Shown here one piece after another: positions 21,764 through 33,390 of a stretch of 64,000 nt of DNA; positions within the stretch are counted from its first letter, which is position 1; each line of letters begins with the position of its first letter. The notes under the pieces were generated by a model. It was given only the letters and a program-made list of their open reading frames with translations. It was not told the origin of the DNA and ran no database searches. Both the position numbers and the translations under genes were made by a program. The stretch is from the NCBI RefSeq assembly GCF_000091045.1, contig NC_006686.1, positions 1,199,501 through 1,263,500 of the forward strand, given 5' to 3'. The stretch comes from Cryptococcus deneoformans JEC21. Lineage: Eukaryota; Basidiomycota; Tremellomycetes; Tremellales; Cryptococcaceae.

Positions 21764-23262
21764 TCATCTCTCTTCACGATCGTTATGAGCATCATGCAGT
21801 GCTCTAGATTCATCGTTATTTTCGTCATGCGCATCAAACTCCACGCCTGTTTGGTTCACAGGAGGGTTGGCGCCATAGATGATACGCTGGGCAAAGACAG
21901 CTGAATATATTCTACTTTTAGCTTCTTTTTTCGCTTTCAACTGGCTCAAACGCGCGTAGCTCACCAGAATCCCAGCAGACCAGCATGATGGCGGTAACCT
22001 TGAACTGGATGGGTGAACCTCTCATGAAAAAGTAAACCGTCCTGCGCACATCGTTGTTAGGCCCTCTTCGGTAAAAGGAAGCTTGGGATAAACACCTACT
22101 TGAAAGCGTCTCCGAAAAACCAGCCTGCAAGAGTAGATGCTCGAAAGCCATAACAGGATTTGTGACGGTAATTGGCTATGAACTGAGGGATGGGCAGGGT
22201 TGATTCTTTCCAAAAATAAAAAAAAATAGTATAAAAACATCAGTTTTGAGCGACTTGGGACTTTTGACGGGCCAGACATTTACCTATTGTAAGAGCGATG
22301 AAACCCAAACTACCAAATCATGAGCAACTTCCTTGGGCCCTTTTCTTTGTATAGCTTCACACTCACGCATCAATATACCACGGCCATCTTCCAAGGCCAA
22401 CCTGTGCTATCCCGAGAACAACAATAAGTCCAGCCAGGAACTCGAGGTACGACCCGTAACCCGCCCACTGCCAAAAGTCAAACGGTCTCCTTCCTTCTTT
22501 GAGTCCTTGTATAACCGATTTGAAAAAACCTCTCCGAACAGGAACATCGGGTGGCTGGGATGAAGATGGTCCGGAATACTCGTAATCTGCAGTGTGCGCA
22601 GGATCCGCAGAGGGCGGTTCTGTAGGTTGTCGAGGTAGAGAAAAGTACGTTTCTTCCGGTGAACCCCGGGAGTAATGGAGGCATATAGCAAGGAGGAGAA
22701 GTTGCGAGACTATCAATAAGATAGATTGAACCAGTAATGCTAGCCATAAACATAGTCAGCTGTAGTACTACGATATAACCCTGGAGCGTAGCTTACGAAT
22801 TTCGAAATGCTCTCCTAGCCAAAAGAATATACGGATTATGTTGGCGATGATTATAACACCGCAGACGTCTGATCGCATCAATTTTTGTACAGCCAGGTTA
22901 CCTGCCAGCTTCTTTGACAGCTTGAATCTACGTCTACATACCTTGAGAGAACCCTGAAGAGTCTCTAAATAGCACCCTCATGGATCAGCTGCACACTTGG
23001 GACCGTACACCCCGTCGATATTGGTGGAAGGGCTATAAAGAGACTTACTTCTTTTTTATAATACTGATAGCCTGGGAACGAATAGTCAGTCACATATTGC
23101 CATTCAATCCGCATCTGAAACATACTTGGTCAACATATATTAGGGGCGGTCTATGAAACTTGGTCAGTTAGTGGTATCGAGCGCTAAGGGGGGCGCTATT
23201 CTCGGTGATTATACGCACCCTACTGCCATGCCTATAGCCGCGAGGGTGGAAATGATCGCCAT
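21764..23262 (-). CDS. ANY1: PQ-loop membrane protein of the ANY1/SLC66A2 family
   Basis: Multi-pass protein of the PQ-loop family; yeast Any1 antagonises phospholipid flippase function at endosomes and Golgi, and the animal relative is SLC66A2. The ten exons, in transcription order, are 23219-23262, 23126-23150, 23049-23071, 22942-22964, 22797-22868, 22367-22739, 22284-22309, 22100-22205, 21965-22041 and 21764-21900, giving 301 aa. Matching blocks are KKKDSSGFSQDVCGVIIIAN, IIRIFFWLGEHFEI, PFDFWQWAGYGSYLEFL and LPIPQFIANYRHKS (second PQ motif), then WFFGDAFKTVYFFMRGSPIQ. The first PQ position reads PPLIYVDQ, so that motif is degenerate. Exons of 23-26 nt hide most of the gene from simple frame scanning. 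The start at 23262 is the first in-frame Met and leaves a short first helix. Confidence 0.85.
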
Positions 23263-23647
23263 CGAGGCAGTGCGCGCAGACTACGCCGTTGAGATGGATG
23301 GTTTATAATAATAGTACCATGTACCTTTTGATAACCTGACGTTCGTTGGATACTCGTTTTCGGCGGTGGAGGCTGGCGGTGGAGAACAAAGTTCCGCGCG
23401 TCCACGCGTCGATTCTTCCGGCTGGACCTGTTTCCCTTTCTTTGTTCATCGGTGTACTTGAACATTGTTATTATATTCATTGGCATTAGGCATAAGCTGC
23501 ACTGCTTACCACCTTTTTTTCAGCTCGCAATTCGCACCCCTAACCAAGACGTAATTAAGCCATACAAGGTGATTTTTTAAATATGATACATGCACCATGA
23601 TGGAACGAACAATCCGCTTGCTCACATCACCTTCTCAACGCCTACCA
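23263..23647. promoter_or_regulatory. Promoter region of the ANY1-like gene
   Basis: 385 bp between the SPC19 stop codon and the ANY1-like start, both on the minus strand. It includes one ACGCGT at 23404-23409, about 140 bp before the ANY1-like start, in a GC-rich patch. No gene was seen. Confidence 0.35.
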
Positions 23648-24342
23648 TCATCTGCCTAATCTTGCCATCTCCCTCTCCAGTCTGTCCCTCTTAGCCTTCA
23701 ACTGCATTACTTTCTTCCTCTGTAATATACTAAGGTCCTTCATGTTAAGATCTGAAATCTTGGAACTGGTATCATCGGACGTATTTGAGACAGCTTTAGT
23801 CGACCTGCCAGAAGAGACAGTACGCATCGTGCTTGCGCTAGCAGACAGACGTGCGGATTCAAGAATCCTCAGCTACAATCAAGAGCGATCAGTCCCTTAC
23901 AGCGCGGCGCATATTACTTCCAAGTATACGCACTCTTTCTTCAAGATTGCCCACTTTGGTCTTTTCAGAATCTACCATGCTATCGGTTTTCGCTATCAGA
24001 TGATCGATCTGAGGTGCCAAGGATTGTGAAAGTGCTGCTTTATGGGCAGCAATGGTAGGCTCTGGAAGAACCAAAAAGTGCTAATTCCATCATCGTCTTT
24101 AACATGGCATAACACGGGTCCGACGCTGGAGGGCAACTCACATGTTTGTGCTTGAATATCTTTGTCAACCTAGGCAGATCTCTGACTCCAGGTTCAAATC
24201 TGTCCAGGCCAGTCTGTAAAGATCTTGAACAAGCTTCCGTAGCCTGAACGCAGTCTTCTAGGGCATTGAGGTAATCAGAGGAGGGAGGAGTAGGATATAC
24301 CGATTCGCGAGGAAGATGCCTTGAAGTGGATGCGAAAGCCAT
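23648..24342 (-). CDS. SPC19: DASH complex subunit Spc19
   Basis: Outer-kinetochore protein of the ten-subunit DASH/Dam1 complex that couples kinetochores to microtubules in fungi. The exons are 24142-24342, 23934-24080 and 23648-23872, giving 190 aa. The conserved N-terminal half reads LEDCVQATEACSRSLQTGLD, then DLPRLTKIFKHKH, followed by VLPEPTIAAHKAALSQSLAP and PQIDHLIAKTD, as in Spc19 of other fungi. A coiled coil follows (EERLRILESARLSAS) and the tail ends with a basic coiled coil, KKVMQLKAKRDRLEREMARL. An earlier donor at 23933 (gtgcgt) was preferred over a later one that would leave a 28-nt intron. The DASH complex is a classic Aurora B substrate, linking it in function to the INCENP gene 9 kb away. 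Confidence 0.85.
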
Positions 24343-24767
24343 GGTAACAGCGCGAATGAGGAACGCAAGCCGAAGAACGGAGGGGAATCAAATACGGGTA
24401 CTATCCACAAAATGAAAGGAATTTGATTGGGGATCCTTGAGTTTTGCGAGGGTCAGACGATATTGATACAGCTGAAAGTTGTTGAATTCGGTGGTTGTCA
24501 CAGTAGTCATGTTCGTTGCCATTCATGCATTTGTTTACGCCGCACGCCGCGCGTGTCACCCAGCTTCTCCGTTCTTCGCGTTTGTTAATAATCTTATTTA
24601 TTAAATGATTCCTACATACTGCGTATTACGTCGCATTCAAGCGCATCCTAAAGTCAGCCACTATCTGCTGCACCATCTACTGGGTAATGGTTTATTTTTC
24701 GGAGCAGCCCCGTTGCGATTTCACCTATTAACATGTTACAACAAGTCATACAGTATCAATATCCCTT
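24343..24767. other. Intergenic region upstream of SPC19
   Basis: 425 bp between the SPC19 start and the nucleoporin stop codon, both minus strand. It should contain the SPC19 promoter and the nucleoporin 3' end. A GC-rich stretch lies at 24537-24560 and an AT-rich one at 24585-24604. No coding signal was found. Confidence 0.35.
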
Positions 24768-27632
24768 CTATTCAACAGGGGCTGTATCTAATCTTATATC
24801 CAATGCCTCCACTTTATTAAGTAGCCTCTTCAATTCTTCGGATCTTGCCCCAAGAGCTGCTTTCAACGGCTTGATCTGTTTAGGCGCCAACGTCGACGCA
24901 GCCGCGCTTTCCTTTTGGTGGGCCTTTGAGACTACGGGTAAAAGTGAGGCAAGCTGGTTTCGAAGCTGCGCAGCGTTAGAAATCTTGACAAAGGCTGAAA
25001 ATGAGAAATTACGCGACTAACCGATTGAACTTTGTCTGTTAAAGCCTCCTTTGCTTCCCCTGAGTCTCCATTGAGTTTCATCTCCATCTCTTGCAATTCC
25101 TTGAACCATTTTCTCTCCCCATCGCCTACATGCGGCTTGTACTCCAAGGCCATATCGCCCAGCATCTTCTCTACCCTCTTCTGTATGCCTTCTTGCCTTC
25201 TTATCAGTGACTCTATTCGGCCAAGGGTCTCGCTTTTTTGTAGACTTGCAACTTCCTGACGACATTCTGCCATCAAACGGGCATGACGCTGAAGTTCTTC
25301 GACTTGAAGATCAAGGCGGTTCTCCACCGCTTGGGAAGCAGTCCGTATACGCTGAGCTTGAGCATGAACATGAGACGAAACGTCTTGAAGGGCCGAAAGA
25401 TGATCACTGTTAATAACAGTCAGGGGCATGTTATAATCCGGAATTTGCCGACGCGAGGCTTTGGTGCCAGTCTTGACTGACGAGACAAGACTGTCCACTT
25501 CAAAGGCATTGTCAAGTAGTGATTGTGTGTCCTTTAGTTCAGTTCGAAAGCCGCTTGCAGCACGAGCTGAACTAGGTAAAAGTGCCAATCGATCGCCGAA
25601 ACGAATGTCGAGCTCCATGTAGGCAACCTGACCAGTGGAGGCGAGAACGACAATACCGTAACCAAATGTGATATTACAAAAGCCGAACATGCCGACAATC
25701 GGCGTATTCGGCACACTACAAACCGTCAGTCAACAATCTGTCACACGTTTTACAGCTATACCCACCTGTTAGACTCGACGAGTCTCGATACCTGAGGGAC
25801 GGGGAGTTCGCCTTCATTACCGTCCCCGTCCAGTCCATCAACAACAGCCCTGACATTGATAGCGTCCACTCCAAAAGCATGTGAAACATAGAAAACGTCA
25901 TTATACAGTGGATCACGGGCCAATACGGGCGCATTGGAGGAAATGATGAAGGGGTCATTATTGGGAAATGAGAGAAGTATGGAGTCTGTGATGTGTATCA
26001 CTGGAGCCGGGGGGGTGGGATCCTGTGTGGCTGTCAAAATTCATGATGAATAAAAAGTCGGAAGAACTTACTCTAGAACTGATCCACCGTGCCTCGGGTG
26101 CATCCAGTTCCAGGCCGATATCAACCCGACCGCCAGACCACGCGATGGCAATGACAGTTTGCCCCTCCGTTCCCTTTGACCCGCCAGCGTCCATTTCATT
26201 CGCATCGACCTGCACGATAAGCAAATCTGTGGCCATCTGCTCCTCGTCTAAATCTTCGTCGACATTTCCCACATCTTGAGGTCCAGGAGAAAACACCACT
26301 GGCCCCTGTCTGAGCAACGTACGATGAGCACCAGGGGCAGGACCACCTGACTCTGTGAGGTGAGGTGGGTGGACTCTGACAAAACCATTGCGTGGTAAGC
26401 CCAACGATGAAGATCTATTTTCTACAGGAGAACTATGGATCTTCGTGGATTTCCCCAAAATGCTAGCCCTCATGGGCATGTTTTGCGTAGTTCCGCCCCC
26501 TTCTTCGACTTGCTTCTTGCTCTGCATTTCTTCCGTTTGTCGCACTTGCTTTACGAGATGATCCACCCACTCTGCTTGCAAGACCGCCTTTCCAAGTCCT
26601 GAGGTCCCTGCACCAAAAACATCACGGGCTTGATTTTGGACTGTTGCTAGCCTGATATCCGCGAATGTTTTGAGTTGCCGGAGATACTGGGCCGGCATTT
26701 CTGTTCGGAGTGGAAGAATTGGACCAAGTACATGTATATCACCGCTCGCCAGCAGACAATACACCATAAGAGGTGAAAATCCAATCATAGAGGAGCCAAA
26801 TGCAAACGAAGAGGCGTAACGTGAAAGAGGGTCAACGGCAGTGAATTTTGGAACTGAGCGGGTGCGTTCCGGGATGAAATCGAAAGTCTGTACGCAATCA
26901 TGTGGTTGTAAGACATCATATTCGCTGTAGCAAATTAGCCAAGCAGATTCCCAAAAGTGATGCTATTCACTTACCGCAGCTTGCCGCCGGCCGTCAACAC
27001 CCAAAGCGAGTTCCCATTCTCACCCCAAGGGTGCCACTGTACTTGGGTTATCGCATCATTAGAGGACCGCGAAAACAAGAAGTCATCGATGGGTATTGAC
27101 CTAATTATATGTTAGTCAATTTCACATTGTTTGGTTTTGGTGACGCACTCCACTTCCGCTTGCCCTTCTTCCAATTTGCCAGAATGTGTGGGTTTTGGGA
27201 GCACCAGTACGACGATCTGATGATGTCCCACTACTGCTAACAATCTCCCGGTCGGGTTAACTACGATGTGATGGATCGCAAATGTTAAATGTGCAGATTT
27301 GAGTGTCTAGATGTTGAAGGTCAGCTGAGACTCAAAAATTAGATTATACAAAGATGACCACCTACCCTGTAGGATCCGACAAGTCCATCCTCAACCTTCC
27401 AACTTCCATCGCTTGCATTGAGGCTCATCATCCTTACTTCACTGCCCATTGCAACAATCAAATCCTTGTCGCGCAATACCATCCTGCCCTGTTTCTGGCT
27501 CATAGGCTCGTCAGCCGAGGGCCGGTCAAGAAGCTCCCATTCGTCTTCAGGTGGGGATGAGGTTGAGATAGGGGGGTTGAAGATGGAATGCGATCTGAGG
27601 GTGGCTAAGGAAAGCGGAATGGTGTGCGACAT
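24768..27632 (-). CDS. NUP82: Nup82/Nup88-type nucleoporin
   Basis: Cytoplasmic-face nuclear pore protein that anchors the mRNA-export platform. The exons, in transcription order, are 27366-27632, 27149-27306, 26975-27100, 26072-26924, 25766-26022, 25022-25715 and 24768-24983, giving 856 aa. The N-terminal half is a beta-propeller with the family signature DAITQVQWHPWGENGNSLWV followed by LTAGGKLREYD. The propeller continues to about residue 560 (FGYGIVVLASTGQVAYMELD). The C-terminal third is a predicted coiled coil with many Gln, Glu and Leu residues (LDLQVEELQRHARLMAECRQ and onward), the part that binds other nucleoporins in yeast and animals. A disordered insertion sits within exon 4. Confident as to family; Nup82 and Nup88 are orthologous names. 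Confidence 0.85.
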
Positions 27633-28158
27633 GGCTTTGTTTGAGTATAGGGTGAGAGAACGGAGTAATACACAATAATAGTGGATTGAATGTCATGAGC
27701 CATGAACGAACCCCAGGCCCGCCAACAACGACGGGCAACCAACAAGCGACAATTTCAGACTGATCGGGCGGAATCAAAAACACTTTGGTACTTATTTACT
27801 CTACAAAATCAAAATATATATGCAGTATTCTTTGATGGTATATTAAATCGACGGACAGCAGTGACAGAATAATGTATTTGATGGATGAAATTTTACAGGC
27901 AAATGTACAGGAAAACAGCAAGTGTAGGATTCAACACAATGTCTAACCAAACTGTCGCACAGCGTTTATCAACAACGGCAGAGCGAGCTTATTCCATTTT
28001 CCGCCATCGCAACAATTCTGTTAGCAGCAGCTCAGGCTGGCAATCCTGCAATGATCATCACGCTACATACAAGTGCCGAGCTTGAAAAAACAAGTGACTC
28101 TTGAGACATCGTATCCTACTTGCATTGTAGAGTCTTCTCTCCCCTTTATTCCGCGAGT
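27633..28158. other. Intergenic region upstream of the Nup82-like gene
   Basis: 526 bp between the nucleoporin start and the CREG-family stop, both minus strand. An AT-rich segment at 27785-27850 includes 'aaaatatatatgcag'. I see no coding exon with matching splice signals, and no RNA gene. Confidence 0.35.
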
Positions 28159-29168
28159 TCAAAAGATGTTCTTCAACAGCAATGATACCCCGTTCCTGAA
28201 AACGCTGTAACCACTAAGGACTTGCTCGCTCTGTCCCTGACCGTTACCTTCATCTGCTTCTCCGACTTTGGTATACAGATCGATAGGAATGTGTCCAATA
28301 TAATGAGTGCTAATCCGATTCAGTCAACAGAGACACTCCAATGAAGGTAATTGAAACTCACTCCCCGAATCCTCCAACATAGTAAATGTCGTCCGCATCT
28401 AGTTTGGCCCATACAGATGAATGAGGAGAATTTGATGCCCCTGGAAGCCAATATTTGGCGTCAGGGTGGTAACTGAGGTAGCATTTCTCTAGCTCCGCCT
28501 TCTCTTCTTTGGAGATATCTGGAAGGAAAGTCATATTCTGCGCAGGGTTCGCATCACTTAGTGCCTTATAATCAAAGCCCAGTTTGCTCAGACTCACTCC
28601 AATGAAAGCCACTCGAGATAAACTCATGGGGGACCACTCATCCTTATGCGGCATCGCCACAGAGTAACTAGCGTAATGAGAGCTTGAAGCCATGATATTG
28701 TGAGTAGAGAGCGAAATAGGGAGCAGGAGAAATGTGAGTGATGGCGGCGGATGACATGGAGCATGGTACTATTTAAGGGTGTAAACTGCGGTCGTTCGTG
28801 TGTAGTGTAATAGTTTCCTTACCTCCATCATAGCAAAGGGTCGTCCTGAGCAAGACATGTCAGTTTGAACCTTTCCATAATCGTGAATTTCTAACTTACC
28901 ACCGTTATCAGTTCCATTGGGAAAGACGCTGGACATAGTTCCCACAGTAACATCTTCGATGAGCTTCTTTGTGTTGACGGCTGCAAATGTGGTGAGCTTC
29001 CCTTTGTTGGATATACGTTGGTGTCCCACTCCTTCGAGCTATAAGGACATTTGAAATACGCTACTCACCTGCTTCTTCAAGGGTTTCTCGATGAGCCTGA
29101 GGTACTGTGAGACTGTAACCGCAAGTAATGGTGAGCGCTAGGTGCGCCAAGGTGCCGAGCAGCATCAT
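28159..29168 (-). CDS. Secreted CREG-family (PNPOx-like flavin-fold) protein
   Basis: Member of the CREG family, which has a pyridoxamine-phosphate-oxidase-like beta-barrel fold but no known oxidase activity; animal CREG proteins are secreted or lysosomal glycoproteins. The exons, in transcription order, are 29069-29168, 28900-28980, 28823-28845, 28598-28768, 28362-28537 and 28159-28309, giving 233 aa. The start MMLLGTLAHLALTITC is a signal peptide. Family features in order are GTMSSVF, GRPFAMMEY, SRVAFIG, KCYLSYHPDAKYWLP and SVWAKLDADDIYYVGGFGDT, then HYIGHIPIDLY. NMTF is a potential N-glycosylation site. The intron 28538-28597 interrupts an otherwise open frame, but its removal restores the family pattern exactly. 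Function in fungi is unknown. Confidence 0.8.
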
Positions 29169-29781
29169 GTACAATCTATAGTTGTTCTTCGCAAGGTAGT
29201 GCGGGAAGTCAAAATAAGAATGCTGGTAACAGTCTAATATAACTGAAGGAGGCATGCATCCGTCGTCGGCCGGACCAGATGCATGCAATATATAGATATG
29301 TGATGTTTGCTTGCTTAAGGTTCTTGGCCCGATTTGCTATTACCTATAGACAGTAATTCCGTCGTTGCCATCGGCCGGCGCGCAGGAGCCAAGCAGGGCA
29401 TAAAAGCCGAGTAGATCAACCTCCTCCACTTTCACTTTCAATTGTACAACGTGGAGGCCGGAAAACAGAGCAAGAGTTGTCAGGAACAACGGCGATCCCC
29501 GTCGGTGCCGCCACGCGACGACGATCCATCGCATCATTCATTATTTTTATCATCGAGCGGTAGATTACATAATACAAAAACATTTACAACATAGAAATCC
29601 ACGTCAGCCATTCTGCCACAAACAAACATGAACAAACTCCGTGAAACTCCGGAGGTAATATGGATTTGTTTCCGTCTTTTCGATATGGTCTCTGTAGGTC
29701 GCTGGATTTCTGCCTAGCTTCAAGTCTTCTCTCGTCTTTCTTCTCCATCCATCAAACTTAAAAAGGAGGATTTTGCCCAGC
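29169..29781. promoter_or_regulatory. Divergent intergenic region between the CREG-family gene and RPS24
   Basis: 613 bp between two divergent starts. A 'gcataaaagc' element at 29397-29406 resembles a TATA box. The ~80 bases before RPS24 are pyrimidine-rich, as in many ribosomal protein leaders. No open frame beyond chance length. Confidence 0.35.
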
Positions 29782-30555
29782 ATGGTGAGTTTGACACACC
29801 GACAGGCCAGACGGTCTGGACAGCACGGAGAAAGGCACAGAGAGAGAGAAAAGAGTCAAGAAGATGGGCGGAAAGGGACATGCGGAGTGAATAGGGATCG
29901 CTGGGATGGTGCTGGGTCTACCGGGATGCTGTCCGGCTCGTCAGGCGTCGTCAGATATTTTGTGCTGTCTGTCTGGCTTCATTGGAGATGCTAATTACCG
30001 CCCGATTTACAGGACCCCGAAGGCCCCGTCACCCTCCGAACTTCCAAGTTCATCACCAACCGTCTCCTCAACCGACGACAGTTTGTCCTCACTGTCTTCC
30101 ACCCCACTCGCCCCAACGTCTCTCGTTCTGAGCTCTCTGAGAAGCTTGGTGCCCTTTACAAGACCGACAAGGAGCGTGTCGTCGTCTTCGGTCTCAAGAC
30201 CAAGTTCGGTGGCGGCTCATCTACCGGTTTCGGTTTGATCTACGATGATGAGGACTCTCAGAAGAAGTTTGAGCCCAAGCACAGGCTCGTGAGGGTGAGT
30301 GGCTACTATACCTGACGAGAGCGATTATGTTTTAGGGGAACCTTAAACAGAGTTGCCGTGATGAGCATCCGCTGATATGTCTCAGTCCAACCTTGCCGAG
30401 AAGGTCGTCAAGCCTTCCAGGAAGCTTCGTAAGGAGAGGAAGAACCGATCGAAGAAGGTACGTTACGCGTTACTCTGCATAAATTTTGTCTGACTGTTTG
30501 ATAGCTCCGCGGAAAGGCTCGTTCTAAGGCCGGCGAGCCCGCTAAGAAGAAGTAA
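29782..30555 (+). CDS. RPS24: Small ribosomal subunit protein eS24
   Basis: Cytosolic 40S subunit protein. The exons are 29782-29784, 30013-30294, 30386-30457 and 30505-30555, giving 135 aa, the usual eS24 length. Signatures are [36 protein letters not shown], and [20 protein letters not shown]; the C terminus is the usual Lys/Arg-rich tail. The first exon is only the start codon, followed by a 228-nt intron, long for this genome; ribosomal protein genes often carry such an early long intron with regulatory sequence. I looked for snoRNA C/D or H/ACA boxes in that intron and saw no convincing pair. Confidence 0.97.
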
Positions 30556-30810
30556 TTTACTTAGCGGGGATGGAGGCTTAGCTGGGATGTATTCATGCTC
30601 TCTATGTGGCTGTCATATCTTTGGATTCATATCGACAGTTCAGGGAGGATGCCGGATCATGTCTCTTGCAAAACTGATGGTCCGCGTCTTTCTTGCGACT
30701 ACAGCTTATCCACCCTCGCCGTACAACCCGCACTGGAAGGGCAAAGCTAATTGTACATGTGGATCAATGCGCGAGCTGCTAATGTACATAATCGGGCTTC
30801 AATGTGAATA

Positions 30811-33040
30811 TTATCCAATCCATCCTTCATCTTTCCCCCAGTTCACCAAGTCTCTTGCTGAAGTTAAAGGTTTCAACGCATCGTTCTTGTGATTCCTATT
30901 TGACCTTGCACTCATGTCGAAATTCAGACTGTATTCCATCATCTCCTCGACTTTCTGGAGGATGCCCCAAGCTTTTTCAGACCGGACGGTATCGGGTTTT
31001 GGTTTCACGCCCCTAGCCAACCGAGGGACTTGTGTAGATCTGAGAGCGCGGGGCTTTCTAAGAGATTTCGATACGAGCATATACTGAAGGATATATCGCA
31101 GCCACTTGAATTGATTGATGGGTATGATCAGCACTTTTGTCCTCATTCCACAAAAAGCGGGCTTACCATGAGGTTCGTGATTGCATGGAAACCACCCCAG
31201 TCGTCACCTATCCTAGACCTCATGGCTCTATACAAATCCCATTGTGCTCCTTTGCCTTCATACACTTCTTCAGGTATTTGGGACCAAACTGGCGTGGGCA
31301 TATTTAAACGTGAAAGACCAAAATCAATGATGGTCGTTTGCAAAGATGTGTATGTTGGCGACAGGTAATTTTCCGGTTCTGTAGAGGAAGGGGATTCGGA
31401 TAAGGATGATATGAGAATTTGGCCCTCATGGAGATCACGATGCTATAGTCTTTAGTAAGCTGCCAATCAAGAAAATCAACTCTAAAAAGCAAACGGACCT
31501 CAAATTTTGTCCAATCTTCGGCGGATGCCAGAGCTGCTGCTACTTGCCAGAATATCCCAGCGGCCTGCACCCAACCCCGAGAAGAATCAAACTGGAGGGC
31601 CTCAAGGTCAATCCCTGAATTACAGAGAGCCACAAGGCAATACTTCTGTGTTGGGCCAAATGCCGCTACAGAAAAGTTAAGATACAGCCACAATCTGATA
31701 GCTATACGTACAAGGTCGTACACTAGCAGAGCCCTGGGTGGATTTGTAGATGTCCCATTTTTCGAGCAGTTCCTTAGGATACTTTCCTTCCACAACATAG
31801 GCGCTGGAAGGAACATCATTAGTAGTCTATGTACGAAGCAGATGCACCAAGGGGCTTACCCTCTGAATTCCACGAAACCGCCACCTGGAACTTGATTCAT
31901 TTTCTTGGTAATTTCAATCTCCCTCAGAACATCTTCGGGTGAGCTACAGTCGGGAAATGACCCGTCTGCCTCCACCGTCCCCGAAAACAGCGGGATCACC
32001 TTTAGGACTAGATCGGCATCTTCGGCTGACTGAGAAAAGCCAAATACCTCAGAATATGATGCTTCACCCACTTTGGTCATGAAGACATCTTTCGAGGCAG
32101 GAAATAATGGGAATGATTTGATAAAGGCGTTGAACTCCTGAACAGAGGCAGAAGAACATGCTTGTATGAGAGCTTCCAAGGCGAATTGAGATGATGACTT
32201 CCCTTTGTCCGCGCCATTCCCTGTCTTTTGAGCAGAACTGTCTTTAATTGTCACATCCGATAGCCTTTCAGATAACTCCTCGATTCTGATGTCACTTATT
32301 GGTGACCGTAAAGGCAGGATAACTCCCTCAAAAACAAGCCTTTTTTTCGCCCTGATAGCTGAACCTGGAGAGCGCTGCTGCTTTGTAGACTGCATGGATG
32401 AAGACTCCATCGGTATTTTGGGCGCTGACGGGAGTGTCGTATGAGCAGCCGCAGGACTCCTAGGAACAATGGCCTTTGAGGTTTTCCGGGACACTCTTCT
32501 TTGCTTCGTTGAAACGATCCGAGGAGATTTACTCAAAGGAGGCACTGTTACCTTGGATAAAGTACCATCTGGCGACACCCCTTTTGCAACTTTGGGCAAA
32601 GTTTCCTCTTTATAGGGCGCTTTTGAAAGCCTGTCACTTTTGAGGGAATTCAATGCTTGGCATGTAGCAGCGGGTAAGTTGCAGTTGTCATTGGAGGGCT
32701 TAGCCGTCAGAGGTTGACGCTGCCGCGTTGGAAGGACGGGAGGAGAAGTCAAGTCAACTGGTTCAACAAAGTCTGAGTGAATGGAGATGATTTGCTGTAG
32801 CCAGTGAGTCAAACCCCTGAGGTTATTGACATTATCTGTATACAGTGCTTACTGTGTTTTTACGCCCGTAGGTAGTTACCTGGTTGTTATAAGTCAGTAT
32901 TTTTCTTGTAGTGCGTCAGAAGATGGATAGGGTGCTTGCCTTCTTGGTCTGAAAAACAGTCGCGTCGTAAGTTTTGGGATAACTGGTGCAACATGCGAAA
33001 TTTGCTGGCATTTACTTACCTTAACCCCTGCGGTTGGCAT
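30811..33040 (-). CDS. hrk1: Haspin-type histone H3 kinase
   Basis: Atypical kinase expected to phosphorylate histone H3 Thr3 at centromeres, creating the docking mark for the chromosomal passenger complex. The exons, in transcription order, are 33020-33040, 32940-32948, 32853-32879, 31860-32794, 31712-31803, 31499-31665, 31167-31442 and 30811-31104, giving 606 aa. The N terminus has the motif VTTYGRK, then ~230 disordered residues. The kinase domain starts near 259 (KVGEASYSEVFGF). It has the lysine in VLKVIPL (about 283) and a helix-C Glu in EDVLREIEI. The family block KYPKELLEKWDIYKSTQGSA follows, with HRDLHEGQILI at 418 and IIDFGLSRL at 456. Human haspin has DYT where this has DFG, and HRDLHWGN where this has HRDLHEGQ. 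Exon 2 is only 9 nt and is followed by a GC-AG intron. The gene is divergent from INCENP. Confidence 0.88.
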
Positions 33041-33390
33041 TGTGCCTTCTGGTACCAGGTCCAAGGAATAGTGTTACTGGTTTAATACTTATGCAACATT
33101 ACATGCGAGGCGTTGTTTGTTTGTTTTTTCTGGCGCCGACAGCAACAGCAGCCAGCAGCAGGAGCAGAAGACCCGACGGAAGGAGATAAATAACACCAAT
33201 AAATGCCACGTACGCGCGTGTGATTTTTTTGTTAAAGAACTGTTAATAACAATGGTGGTGGGACTTGTGGCGGCGGCGGCGGCCTCGGCGGGCTGGCTTG
33301 TTTATTGTTTTCGTGCTCCGTCGCACTCATGTCTGCATCTTGTCCCGTCTTGTTTTGAGTCTTGCTAACTAATTCAGCTTGCATCTCGAC
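33041..33390. promoter_or_regulatory. Shared promoter region of haspin and INCENP
   Basis: 350 bp separate the divergent start codons. It contains a CAG/CAA-rich tract (33139-33170) and, on the plus strand, a GGCGGC run (33270-33284) near the INCENP leader. No ACGCGT box was found. Coding use of the stretch is not supported. Confidence 0.45.

Noticed and set aside
24605..24820. Plus-strand open frames over the 3' end of the Nup82-like gene
   Set aside because: They are antisense shadows with no splice or family support.
29785..30012. Possible snoRNA in the first RPS24 intron
   Set aside because: No convincing C/D box pair or H/ACA hairpins were seen, although the intron is long.
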